IMG/VR virus record: IMGVR_UViG_3300031862_000785
Span: 1 to 59,668 of that record
Length of the DNA: 59,668 bases
DNA from: a virus
Strand: one strand, 5' to 3'
The notes under the pieces were generated by a model. That model saw nothing but the letters and a program-made list of their open reading frames with translations. It was not told where the DNA came from and did no database searches. How positions within the stretch are numbered: the stretch's first letter is position 1; every line of letters starts with the position of its first letter. Shown here piece after piece: positions 22,166 to 29,934 of the stretch. The position numbers were made by a program, and so were the translations under genes.

Positions 22166-25100
22166 TTACGGCCTCGCTTGCTGTAGTGCCAGGGCCTCTT
22201 CAGCGAAATTCACCACCACGTTGTGGTCTGGCGAGTGGCCTACGATGGCTTCTATCTCCACTGCCGTTCTCACCCCATGCTTCGTCTTTCCGTAGTAACT
22301 CTCCATGCGCTGCGATAGCTCCCAGAGCCGCTGGTCGCGAGGGGTGCGGTAGGCCAAGTCCAGGTAGAGCTTCGGGTCAATCCCGCGCATCGGCTCAAAC
22401 ATGGAGCGCCCGGCATAAGGCCCGCCGAGAGCCTTGGCCAGGGCCTGCTGATAATCGCCATAGCTTGCCATCCCGGCAAAGTCGCGCTTGTCCAGGCCGG
22501 AGGGAAACCCCATGATGCGCTCGAAGAGCTTCGGCGCCGTCTCGTCGGCCCCCGCGGCGGTAAGGCCTTCCTCTATCCACCTCTGCGCCGCCGTCGCGTA
22601 CTCGTGGGTCTTGATTGCCCCGTCCATCCCCATAGCATGGGTTGCCTCATGCACCAGGGTGTTGAAGGAAGAGGTCATTTCCATCTTCTGGTTCCGGGAA
22701 AGCTTTGCCCAGGAAGCTGCATCGTGCTTCAACATCGCATCCAGGCGATTCCTCGCCTCCGAGCCGATGCTGATGGCGCAGTCCCAGTCCTTGTGCCCGC
22801 CGAAGGCGCCTCGACCGGTGCGCAAGTCTCCATTCCATCCATGCTTCGCGCCCACCATCTCAGCCAGCTCATCGCAAGTGCGCCCCGTCAGTTCCAGGTC
22901 TGTCTTTGGCTTCGTGAGCTTGGGCGGAGCAGCGATGGGCCGAGCGGCGGCCACGGCCTGTCCCGTGCGCTTGCCGCGCTCCGCCACGCCGAAGAAAGCC
23001 GGCCCGCTGATTGCCCGATAGCCCGTTATTGCCCGGGCCGCCTCGGTGAGGGAGCTATAGACGCGGCCCTCGTAGTAGACCTTGCCTCCTTCGAGGATGT
23101 TCACAACATGTCGTTGGCCCTTGAAGGTGCGCTCCAGGACGGTGCCCGCGGGCAGAGCGCGCAGCTCTGGCTCCGGGATGGACACCCGCGTGGGTCTGAG
23201 GCGCCCTCGCGCCGCGGCAACCCCTGCCCGCCCCGCCCGCACAAGCTGCCGCTTTCCCGCGGCCCGGGCGACGCCGGGGAACTCCTTGCGGAAGCGCCGT
23301 TGGAGTTCGGCAGGGGACTTGTTCAGGAGGTCGGGCGAGATGATGCCCCGCTTCTTCTCGTCGTCGGTTGCGAGGCGTTCCACGAATGGCGTGAGCACGT
23401 GAACGCAGTTGTGCACCACGAGTCCCTCCACGACGTAGCTGTTGTCCTCCAGCACCTCAAGGTTGAAGACCCGACAAGTACGCCACCGCTCCGGTATGTA
23501 AGAAGTAGGCGCCCACTGCGTGTCCCTGGGTGCCGCGGGAGGCGACCCGTGACCATGCACTGCCTGATCTGTGGGAAGGCCATGAGCGTCAACGCCTCGG
23601 CGAAGCAGCGGCGACGCACCTGCGGTTATGCCTGTCGGGCTGAGTTGCAGTTCCGGCGTTCGCTGGCCCGCATGGAGGAACTCGTCGGCGAGCCACTCGA
23701 GCGCTACCTGCGACGCCGCTACGAGAAGGAGTGTTGCTCCATCAACGACCTCGCGCGCGAGCTCACCGGCGGTGACGTCCACACCATCCTCAAAGCCATG
23801 CGCCGACTTGAGGTGCCAGTCCGCCCCAGAGGCCATCAGGTCAAGGGCCTCACCAAAGAGACTTCTGACCTCTATGACCTCCACTCCCTTCGGATGCAGG
23901 TGTGCAATCCCTCGCAGCTCCGCCACACCCAGATCGCGCGAGCGCGCGGCCAGGCGCTGCGGAGCCGCCGCCGGCCTTCCCCCTCGGAGAAGAAACTCGC
24001 AGATCTGCTCGCCGGAAGCCATCTGACGGAGCGATGGCGCTTCCAAATGCCGTGGCGTGGCTACGTGCTCGACTTCGCGTTCCCGGCCGTTCTTCTTGAC
24101 GTGGAGCTCGATGGGAAGAACCACTGGAACTCCGACCGGCGCGCCCGTGACCGAAAGCGAGATGCTTTCCTGGCCGAGGAGGGATGGAAGGTGGTGCGCA
24201 TCAGCACGAAGCGCTTCGAGTCCAACCCACGGAAGGTCTTGGCCGAAATCCTGGCCCTCCTGGCCGACCGCCAGCGGGACATGGTGGCGAGCAACATGCC
24301 CAGCCGCTATCCAGCCCCAGGGGCACAGGAATGGGTGTTCTGGTGTCGCTGACACCTGCGATTCGCCGGCCATGAGCGTGACGACCGGCCCCTCGTAGGG
24401 ACGGGCGAACACTTCGGTGACGGCCCTGTAGCGACCGCGGTGAGTGAGCACCTCGTCGCCAACGCGTACCTTCTCAATCGGCACCAGGCCGTGGCGGGTC
24501 GTGACACGTTGGCCTGGCAACAGGCACCGCGGGTGAAAAGGCGGGCCGCCGTTGATGGCGGTGATCGGCGGATACACGGGGTGCGGCCCGTCGAGAGAGA
24601 CGACGGCATTCTCATAGTAGCGGCAGAAGTCTTCCGCGTTGTGCGCCGATACCTGGGCGAGGGTAACGCCGTGCTCGCGCAGGCGGTTGATGGTGCCCTG
24701 GGTCATCGCCTCGCGCGTGGTCGTGCGCGCCACCATTTCGGCATAGCGGTCGAGGGGCCACTGCCGCCCTAGCGCGTCCACGAACGTCGGCCTGCCCGCA
24801 GCAATCAGCCGCTGCTCCAGTTCGCGGCTGACCTCAATACGAGCGCGGCCGGCGGCAATCCCCCTGGCAACAGCGAGCATCCCCTCCCGTCGGAAGACGT
24901 CGTCCACGCGGCGGCCTATCTGCACGAGTGCCGCGCTTGTGGTCTGCAGCATAGACTCCATGATTGCCCGCGCGGCCTCTCGGTGCACCTGGGAGAAGAC
25001 TTCTCGCTCGCGGCGGCCTACTACCGTTGTTCCGCGTCGGCGCAGGTTGATTCCCGCGCGGCGGATGTTGCGAACTCCTTCGTCGGCGAACTCAAGCCCG

Positions 25101-25351
25101 ATGTCGTAGGCGCGGGGGATGTTGAACTCTATCCAGGCAGCAGCCTCGTCTCCGAGATCGGCGAGGATAGTCTGATACTGGCGCAGCAGGGCGACGGCCC
25201 GGCCTCGCTGCCCGGCGAGCGTCGCCGCGTCCGCGAGCACGTCCATCATGTCTGCCGCCCCGTCCCGATAGAGAGCAGCCAGAGAGTTGATCTCGCCGGT
25301 GAATGCTCGCCGGAACTCCTCAACTCGGCGACGGCCGATGGGTGGAGGCAC
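22166..25351 (-). CDS. MuF head protein with intein, DUF2924-like module and metallopeptidase domain
   Basis: A 1061-codon frame from GTG 25351 (GAGGAG nine bases upstream). Residues 1-275 are the phage MuF head-morphogenesis domain, running to PPFHPR. Codons 276-648 are an intein. Splicing would rejoin PPFHPR to CVHVLTPF, restoring the conserved HPxCxHxxxP motif. Residues about 736-788 form a DUF2924/DUF4357-like module (YYEGRVYSSLTEAARAITG ... FFG). Residues about 820-1000 contain LVHEATHAMG (H901, E902, H905) and WIEEGLTAA, as in zinc gluzincin peptidases. MuF proteins enter the head through the portal, and some carry toxin domains; this one may deliver or use a protease. No separate prohead protease gene was found nearby. 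Confidence 0.85.
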   Translation of the reverse strand: MPPPIGRRRVEEFRRAFTGEINSLAALYRDGAADMMDVLADAATLAGQRGRAVALLRQYQTILADLGDEAAAWIEFNIPRAYDIGLEFADEGVRNIRRAGINLRRRGTTVVGRREREVFSQVHREAARAIMESMLQTTSAALVQIGRRVDDVFRREGMLAVARGIAAGRARIEVSRELEQRLIAAGRPTFVDALGRQWPLDRYAEMVARTTTREAMTQGTINRLREHGVTLAQVSAHNAEDFCRYYENAVVSLDGPHPVYPPITAINGGPPFHPRCLLPGQRVTTRHGLVPIEKVRVGDEVLTHRGRYRAVTEVFARPYEGPVVTLMAGESQVSATPEHPFLCPWGWIAAGHVARHHVPLAVGQEGQDFGQDLPWVGLEALRADAHHLPSLLGQESISLSVTGAPVGVPVVLPIELHVKKNGREREVEHVATPRHLEAPSLRQMASGEQICEFLLRGGRPAAAPQRLAARSRDLGVAELRGIAHLHPKGVEVIEVRSLFGEALDLMASGADWHLKSAHGFEDGVDVTAGELAREVVDGATLLLVAASQVALEWLADEFLHAGQRTPELQLSPTGITAGASPLLRRGVDAHGLPTDQAVHGHGSPPAAPRDTQWAPTSYIPERWRTCRVFNLEVLEDNSYVVEGLVVHNCVHVLTPFVERLATDDEKKRGIISPDLLNKSPAELQRRFRKEFPGVARAAGKRQLVRAGRAGVAAARGRLRPTRVSIPEPELRALPAGTVLERTFKGQRHVVNILEGGKVYYEGRVYSSLTEAARAITGYRAISGPAFFGVAERGKRTGQAVAAARPIAAPPKLTKPKTDLELTGRTCDELAEMVGAKHGWNGDLRTGRGAFGGHKDWDCAISIGSEARNRLDAMLKHDAASWAKLSRNQKMEMTSSFNTLVHEATHAMGMDGAIKTHEYATAAQRWIEEGLTAAGADETAPKLFERIMGFPSGLDKRDFAGMASYGDYQQALAKALGGPYAGRSMFEPMRGIDPKLYLDLAYRTPRDQRLWELSQRMESYYGKTKHGVRTAVEIEAIVGHSPDHNVVVNFAEEALALQQARP
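23408..24526 (-). other. Intein coding segment inside the MuF gene
   Basis: 1119 bp, 373 codons, in frame with MuF. The N-terminal splice block begins at Cys276 (CLLPGQRVTTRHG) and includes VGDEVLTHRG. Block B is VSATPEHPFLC, with the expected T and H. The C-terminal block reads RVFNLEVLEDNSYVVEG and ends LVVHN before Cys+1. Only about 110 codons are recognisable Hint sequence. The remaining roughly 260 codons are the complement of a gene on the other strand and show no endonuclease motif in this frame. Confidence 0.88.
23549..24352 (+). CDS. Antisense homing-endonuclease-like gene nested in the intein
   Basis: Plus-strand gene, the only one besides the XRE repressor-like gene. GTG 23549 is preceded by GGGAGG six bases upstream; ATG 23555 is the alternative start. 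From ATG the protein has 265 residues. A zinc ribbon (C3, C6, C23, C27 in CLICG and CGYAC) comes first, then a helix-turn-helix-like middle (INDLARELTGGDVHTILKAM). The C-terminal DUF559/Vsr-like nuclease has E145 (SPSEKKL), D173 (VLDFAF), E184-D186 (DVELDG), H190 and RDRKRDAFLAEEGWKVVRIS. Such nucleases are known in inteins and free-standing homing elements. It lies wholly within the intein and ends at the Hint block B codons. Its codons are in exact antiparallel register with the MuF codons. Confidence 0.88.
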   Translation: MTMHCLICGKAMSVNASAKQRRRTCGYACRAELQFRRSLARMEELVGEPLERYLRRRYEKECCSINDLARELTGGDVHTILKAMRRLEVPVRPRGHQVKGLTKETSDLYDLHSLRMQVCNPSQLRHTQIARARGQALRSRRRPSPSEKKLADLLAGSHLTERWRFQMPWRGYVLDFAFPAVLLDVELDGKNHWNSDRRARDRKRDAFLAEEGWKVVRISTKRFESNPRKVLAEILALLADRQRDMVASNMPSRYPAPGAQEWVFWCR

Positions 25352-25354
25352 GCT

Positions 25355-25447
25355 TCAACGCTCCTCACGACAGGCACTGACACTGGGTCCACAGCCCCGA
25401 AACCGGACTGCGCGCGGCACATGTCGGATCACACAGATCCACCACAT
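25355..25447 (-). CDS. Possible 30-residue ORF between portal and MuF genes
   Basis: ATG 25447 follows the portal stop by five bases, with GAGGGG about eight bases before it. Its stop lies just past the MuF ribosome binding site, so translation could couple portal to MuF. The peptide (MWWICVIRH start, Arg-rich) resembles nothing I know, and it may be chance. Confidence 0.35.
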   Translation of the reverse strand: MWWICVIRHVPRAVRFRGCGPSVSACREER

Positions 25448-25452
25448 GCAGC

Positions 25453-26952
25453 TCACCCCTCTGCCCCGGCCTCCGGCTGCTCCTCTGTGCGGGCTTCCTG
25501 CCCCTTGCGACCGCCAGCCCCGGTGAGAGCCACGGCCTGCCCGGTTTCCTCGGCGATCCGCGCCACCTCGGCCTCGACCGCGTCCGGGCCGTCCAGGCGG
25601 CGCACTGAGGACTCGACCGAGGTGTTGCCCGAGGCCAGGCGCTGGCTCTCGATCTCCACCATCTCCACCATGTCCTCTGGCAGCCCATCCGCCCACTGGA
25701 TGGTCGGCTCGGCAGGCTCGTATTCGCCGGACCCGTGAGTCACATCAAGAACCTGGGCGGTGAGGAGCGCCGCTTTGAGCGCGGTATCGTAGTAGAGCCG
25801 CTTGCGGTTGATCTTTGCCAGGGTGCGCAGCAGTCGAAGCCGCAATGCCCGGCCGCTTTCGGCGACTCCGAACTTGTCCAGCCCGAAAGCCGACGGCGCG
25901 GTCTCGGAGAGCATGAAGAGCAGGTCGAGCAACTTCTCGAACTGTGTGAAGGCCGCGGTCAGGTGGGCGTCCCAGGTGATGTAGGAAGGAGGCTGATCGC
26001 CCGGCCCCAGCTCGATGGTCTCCATGTGGTCGAACCGAATCTTCCCATCTTCGTCCACGAAGCCGGGCGGCACCACGATCTTCGGAGCCACGTGCTTATC
26101 CAGCACTTCATCGATCTGGGAAACGCGGTTATTCAAGGACTCGAAGAGCGACTCAAGGCCCTCATAGTCGCTGATCCCCCAGAACCGCGAGCCGTACCGG
26201 AAGTTGGGGACGTGGAAGATCGGGATGTGATCCAGGCCGGTCTGTTCCTCTTCGGGCAGGTCCTGATAGGCTTCGAGGGTCTTCAGGGGAATCTGCTGGA
26301 GCGCCTTGCCGCCAATCGTGATCGTCGCGGCCTGGCTTCCCGCGACGGACAGAGTGGAGACGCTGCCCAGATCGAAGAGCTGGTGGCGGATGACGCCTGG
26401 CTCGTGCACCTCGGCTCGCAGGTAGGCGCGCTTGGCATCCTTGGGATCGCGCTTCACCCAGGCAAGGGTGACGCGGATCACCTTGCGCACATCATCGTCA
26501 TCCAGTTCGGGGAAGTAGATGCTGGCGGGGACCTCTTCAATGATCGACTCTGGTTGCTCTGCTTGCGGAGTCCGCTTCCCCCAGCGCACCTTGTAGACTG
26601 CATCCCCCCGGAACGAGTTGGACAGGGCCGATTCGTAGTTGACGGCGTGCAGGTTATTGCGACTGACGACCTGGGCCAGCGCTTCCTGCGCCTTCTCATC
26701 CTCCTGTGTTGCCAGGCCCGCCTTGAGCGAAGCCGAAAGGAAGTCTGGCTGCTCCCCGAAAAGCAGGTCAGCGGAAAGCCGCGAGATCAGCCCGGCGAAG
26801 TTGGCCACGATATAGCGCTTCATCTGGTAGGGCTGCGGCACCACGGCAAAGACCAGCTTGTGCTGCCCCAGGAACAGCCGCTCATACCGCTGGTAAGTGG
26901 CGATGCGCTCCTGGTGCCCCTTGGGCGGGTAAGTGCTCAGGTCAAGTGCCAC
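25453..26952 (-). CDS. Portal protein (SPP1 gp6-like)
   Basis: A 499-residue protein from GTG 26952, preceded by AAAGGAGATATGTA. Features of the SPP1-type portal family: YIVANFAGLISRLSADLLFGE, SFRGDAVYKVRWGKR, HIPIFHVPNFRYGSRFWGIS with DYEGLESLFESLNNRVSQID, and QFEKLLDLLFMLSETAPSAFG. The C-terminal 60 residues are Glu/Ala-rich and probably disordered. It follows terminator unit A and the AbiE cargo operon, so the usual terminase-portal adjacency is broken by about 3 kb. Confidence 0.88.
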   Translation of the reverse strand: MALDLSTYPPKGHQERIATYQRYERLFLGQHKLVFAVVPQPYQMKRYIVANFAGLISRLSADLLFGEQPDFLSASLKAGLATQEDEKAQEALAQVVSRNNLHAVNYESALSNSFRGDAVYKVRWGKRTPQAEQPESIIEEVPASIYFPELDDDDVRKVIRVTLAWVKRDPKDAKRAYLRAEVHEPGVIRHQLFDLGSVSTLSVAGSQAATITIGGKALQQIPLKTLEAYQDLPEEEQTGLDHIPIFHVPNFRYGSRFWGISDYEGLESLFESLNNRVSQIDEVLDKHVAPKIVVPPGFVDEDGKIRFDHMETIELGPGDQPPSYITWDAHLTAAFTQFEKLLDLLFMLSETAPSAFGLDKFGVAESGRALRLRLLRTLAKINRKRLYYDTALKAALLTAQVLDVTHGSGEYEPAEPTIQWADGLPEDMVEMVEIESQRLASGNTSVESSVRRLDGPDAVEAEVARIAEETGQAVALTGAGGRKGQEARTEEQPEAGAEG

Positions 26953-26971
26953 TACATATCTCCTTTCCGCT

Positions 26972-27019
26972 GGGAAAGCAAAAGCGAGCCGAGGTCCTGT
27001 CAGGGAACCTGCGGCTCGC
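26972..27019 (-). terminator. Terminator hairpin of leader unit A
   Basis: On the minus strand GCGAGCCG (27019-27012) pairs with CGGCTCGC (26991-26984), with an AGGT/ACCT inner helix after a one-base bulge, followed by TTTTGCTTTCCC. It lies after promoter A and before the portal ribosome binding site; it also ends the AbiE operon. Confidence 0.8.
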
Positions 27020-27021
27020 CT

Positions 27022-27033
27022 CCGGTTATCCGG
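27022..27033 (-). promoter_or_regulatory. Small covarying stem-loop of leader unit A
   Basis: CCGG ATAA CCGG on the minus strand, starting 27 bases after the -10 element, exactly as in unit B. It stands two bases before the terminator stem. The loop ATAA and the flanking GAATAG and CGAC sequences are shared with unit B. Confidence 0.7.
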
Positions 27034-27060
27034 TCGCCGAGCGTCTATTCGATTGTCAGC

Positions 27061-27089
27061 ATTTTATGCCCGGGGTCTCCCAGCGTCAA
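27061..27089 (-). promoter_or_regulatory. Sigma-70 promoter A
   Basis: TTGACG (27089-27084), a 17-base spacer, TAAAAT (27066-27061). The -35 overlaps the stop codon of the TIM-barrel gene. The predicted leader of about 100 bases carries a small stem-loop and a terminator before the portal start at 26952. Confidence 0.82.
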
Positions 27090-27817
27090 GCAGTGGTTGT
27101 GCCACAGAATCTCTGTTGCAGCAACTGAAAGTCCTCCTCCAGCCGATCATGATAGTCGGGAAGATATTCGAGGATGACGTTCCCTTGCCAGCCATACCCG
27201 ATCAAAGCTTCCACAACCTGCAGGCACTCGTCATCGATTGGCAGGTGATGCGTTCTGTGGCCGCCCTTGCCGGAGAGATGGACGGTGGAGACATGCGGGT
27301 GGTACTCATGCACGATCCGCCACACCACTTCCGTGTCATGAAGGTGGGCGACATCCAGCGTCATCGGGCGTGCAAGTCGCATGATGTCGTCGACGCTGAA
27401 AAGTCGCTTGCCTCCCATGAAGGTTTCCAGACAGAAGCTCACCGAGTAGGCCGCCTCGATTCCCCGGCAGGTTTCCAGTACCCTATGCTGGGTTTCGGGC
27501 ACCGGCCGATCCTTCTGAAACCTGCTGGGATGAACGGTGATCTCGCGGACTCCGAGGAGGCTGGCGAATCGGCCCACCTCCTCCGCCCAGATCCGGAAAC
27601 CTGGGTCGGCGAGCCTGCCCTGTGGAGCATGAACGCTGAGGATCGGCGTCCGCCATTTCAGGAGTAAGCCAGCGAGTTCGGTGAGGTGGGGATGGATCAG
27701 CTCGTAGTCGGTCATCTTGTATGGCAGCGCGAGTTCGATGGGAATCTGACACTCGCGATAGCGCGGGGTGAACTGCTCGAGCGTGTTGAATGATTGCCTG
27801 ATCCCGAATCTGATCAT
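27086..27817 (-). CDS. TIM-barrel protein (xylose isomerase / AP endonuclease 2-like)
   Basis: A 243-residue protein starting at ATG 27817, directly after the AbiEii-like stop. Barrel features of the sugar isomerase/AP endonuclease superfamily are visible: ILSVHAPQG, REITVHPSRFQ, VSFCLETFMG, PMTLDVAHLHDTEVVW, VSTVHLSG and GNVILEYLP. The His, Glu and Asp residues at strand ends could bind metal. It is the third gene of the AbiE-type operon. The substrate is unknown; it could act on DNA, a nucleotide or a small molecule. Confidence 0.72.
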   Translation of the reverse strand: MIRFGIRQSFNTLEQFTPRYRECQIPIELALPYKMTDYELIHPHLTELAGLLLKWRTPILSVHAPQGRLADPGFRIWAEEVGRFASLLGVREITVHPSRFQKDRPVPETQHRVLETCRGIEAAYSVSFCLETFMGGKRLFSVDDIMRLARPMTLDVAHLHDTEVVWRIVHEYHPHVSTVHLSGKGGHRTHHLPIDDECLQVVEALIGYGWQGNVILEYLPDYHDRLEEDFQLLQQRFCGTTTA

Positions 27818-27818
27818 G

Positions 27819-28676
27819 TTACGTCGGGGAATCCTCCCAGAGCCTGACTTCCAGTTGCTCCAGGAGCGCATTCAGGCGCTCATAGGCATCGCGAGTCACG
27901 ATGGCACGCTCCTCCGGATCGGCGATCTCAAGAAACTCAGCGACCGCGACCGGCCCGAAATGCTCAGGTGAGAGGAACTTGCTCCGTATCTTCGACAAGC
28001 CTTCAGCCACCAGCCGCTTGTCGACATGAGGCCGGAAGGCCTCCACCAAGGCAGCAACACCTCCTGGGTAGTTGGCGACGCAGTAGAAGATGTCGTAGCA
28101 ATCCTTCTCCTTGCGCCGGTCATGAAGAGCCATCCCCTTCATCACGAGGAAGGCCACTACGTCTGCGACCTTCACGGTCACCGTGTCAAGCGCACCGTTC
28201 GGCAGCCGTCCCTCGACGCGAACCTGGACGCAGTGGTCGAAGACCAAGTCAGCCCCACGTGCTTTGCGGGCTCGGACATCCTGGACGACCTGCGTGCGGC
28301 GGCCCTTCCCGGTCCCCCCGTACTCTCCGGCCAGGAGATCAACTTCGACCTCGACCGGCGGGCCATCTCCGATGGTGACCACCTTGAAGAATCGGAAGGG
28401 CTGCTCGTGGTCTTGTCGGTAGCCGCGCGCCTCAAGCGCCTTGAGGAACGTGCTGTAGGTATCGTCTGAGATGTGCGCAAAGTCTATGGCCAGATCCACG
28501 TCCAAGGTGCCCGCTGGCTCTGTGTCTGCATCGCGGAGGATCAGGTGCGGCACCCAGCCGCCGATGACCGCGATGTGTTCGCGGAACTCGCCGAGCATGC
28601 CGAACAACTCGATGAGCACCGAAAAGGCCGCGTCTACTGCTCTGGCTGCGTAGTCTGATCTGGTTCTGGGTTCCAT
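27819..28676 (-). CDS. AbiEii-like nucleotidyltransferase
   Basis: A 285-residue protein. The nucleotidyltransferase core shows IAVIGGWVPHLILRD followed by TLDVDLAID, the GG...DxD pattern of polymerase-beta-fold enzymes, and a later VEVDLLAGE strand giving the third acidic residue. DRRKEKDCYDIFYCV is the helix motif seen in AbiEii-type proteins. AbiEii toxins transfer nucleotides to tRNA in the type IV AbiE abortive infection systems studied. It overlaps the AbiEi-like gene by 43 bases, as toxin-antitoxin partners often do. Confidence 0.78.
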   Translation of the reverse strand: MEPRTRSDYAARAVDAAFSVLIELFGMLGEFREHIAVIGGWVPHLILRDADTEPAGTLDVDLAIDFAHISDDTYSTFLKALEARGYRQDHEQPFRFFKVVTIGDGPPVEVEVDLLAGEYGGTGKGRRTQVVQDVRARKARGADLVFDHCVQVRVEGRLPNGALDTVTVKVADVVAFLVMKGMALHDRRKEKDCYDIFYCVANYPGGVAALVEAFRPHVDKRLVAEGLSKIRSKFLSPEHFGPVAVAEFLEIADPEERAIVTRDAYERLNALLEQLEVRLWEDSPT

Positions 28677-29866
28677 CGCGGCCTAATGCGCCTTTCGTAG
28701 AGGAAGTCTGCGGCCTCTTCGCCACGGCCCTTGTAGCTCTTCAAGTCGAGGTAAAGTTGGATGTCCGACACGACCTTCGCTCCCCCGACGTCCTGGAGAC
28801 CATAGAAGACGCCCTCATCGTAGGGGCGGAGCAGGATCACGTTGGCCCCCGTGGGGACCGCCTTCAACTCCAATGCCGCTGCAATCTCATTGAACTTGGA
28901 GAGCCTGCGCAGCAGGTCGAGCTTCAAGTCCTGCTCGATATCCTCTCGGTCGTCCTTGGTGAACCCGGCCCGGCCGACTAACTGCCAGGCCTTGTGTCTG
29001 ATGAGCTGAACGGCATAGTCCTCGAGTCTCTCATCAACGAATGCAAAGGCGCGGTCATAGCGAGCGAAGGGGGCAACCCGGCTTGCACCCGAGAACAGGG
29101 CCAAGCCGTAGCGCATGCCTCTCCGTTCACACTCCGCGGCAAGGCGCTCCTCCACCTCTGGAATGCGGAGCATCGAGTACAGAGACCGCACGTCGTTCAC
29201 TTCGTAGGTGTAGGCCTGCGCCCAATCGCGAAGGAGGTCTTCAGGTTTCGCCAGCCAGAAGCGGCGGCGCTCTTCGCCCAGCAGGTCTTGTTCGAGCAGC
29301 GCCCGCTTCAAGTTGGACGTCTGCGCAAGACTGATCCGCGCTTCGGCCGCCAAGTCGCGGACATACCATCGCCGGGCAGGGTCAGCGAGTAGAACACGTA
29401 AGACCCGCGTGGACCGCGGTGAGAACAACGCCCTCCGAAGTCTCCGCACGGGCGAGGGATTGGGATATCCGGTCTTCTCAATGAACACCTGGTCAAAGGC
29501 GAGCAGAACATTCCCAGCCAGATCGAGACAGCCGACCCCGAACTGCTGGCAGAGAGCCCGGCCCCGGTCGCTTATGTAGGGAGCAGCCACCACCCCGTAG
29601 GCATCTGGCACACTCGCGACATAAGCCTTGAGCTGCTCTCCGGCATCACGCAGGGTCCTCGGAAGACCCTCTGTCTTCACCTCCACCAGGAGCCGGCGCG
29701 CTCCGACGGGCGTCTGAATCTCCACCACCAGGTCGGAGACGCGCCCGGGCGCGATGGGGACCTGCTGCTCGATCCGCAACACATCCACGAATGGCACTTC
29801 CTCCAGCACCTCACGAAGGCGCTGGGCGGTCTCTGCTGTCAGATTTCTCTCTTTGATCGCTGGCAT
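28634..29866 (-). CDS. AbiEi-family antitoxin-like protein with inserted sigma-factor segment
   Basis: A 410-residue protein; ATG 29866 has GGAG seven bases upstream. The N-terminus has a PD-(D/E)XK-like stretch (DLVVEI ... LLVEVKTEG). A winged helix follows (WYVRDLAAEARISLAQTSNL). The C-terminal half is the AbiEi_2 domain (LALFSGASRVAPFARYDR, PTGANVILLRPYDEGVFYG, VVSDIQLYLDLKS, GRGEEAADFL). Between YDRAFAFVDERLEDY and LELKAVPTGANV lies an insert of about 42 residues (GFTKDDREDIEQDLKLDLL, LSKF) that aligns to region 2 of the phage sigma factor coded at 53132-53752. It probably binds the palindrome upstream and represses its operon. Confidence 0.8.
   Translation of the reverse strand: MPAIKERNLTAETAQRLREVLEEVPFVDVLRIEQQVPIAPGRVSDLVVEIQTPVGARRLLVEVKTEGLPRTLRDAGEQLKAYVASVPDAYGVVAAPYISDRGRALCQQFGVGCLDLAGNVLLAFDQVFIEKTGYPNPSPVRRLRRALFSPRSTRVLRVLLADPARRWYVRDLAAEARISLAQTSNLKRALLEQDLLGEERRRFWLAKPEDLLRDWAQAYTYEVNDVRSLYSMLRIPEVEERLAAECERRGMRYGLALFSGASRVAPFARYDRAFAFVDERLEDYAVQLIRHKAWQLVGRAGFTKDDREDIEQDLKLDLLRRLSKFNEIAAALELKAVPTGANVILLRPYDEGVFYGLQDVGGAKVVSDIQLYLDLKSYKGRGEEAADFLYERRIRPRWNPEPDQTTQPEQ
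28892..29010 (-). repeat. Segment homologous to the phage sigma gene (copy in the AbiEi-like gene)
   Basis: 119 bp align without gaps to 53591-53709, with 78 identical bases by hand count. The encoded 41-residue stretches share 22 identical residues, including the DREDIEQDL and LSKF versus GEDIEGDL and LSKF cores. The segment is in the same reading frame in both proteins. Confidence 0.8.
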
Positions 29867-29934
29867 GGTCTGCTCCAACCTGACGGTGAACAAAGTCGCC
29901 CTGGCGAACTGCCAAGGTGTTTCGGCAAGTCGCC

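Noticed and set aside
22604-23548. Upstream part of the plus-strand frame containing the nested nuclease
   Set aside because: It is opposite the metallopeptidase and DUF2924-like coding sequence. The nuclease features begin only after GTG 23549, which has its own ribosome binding site.
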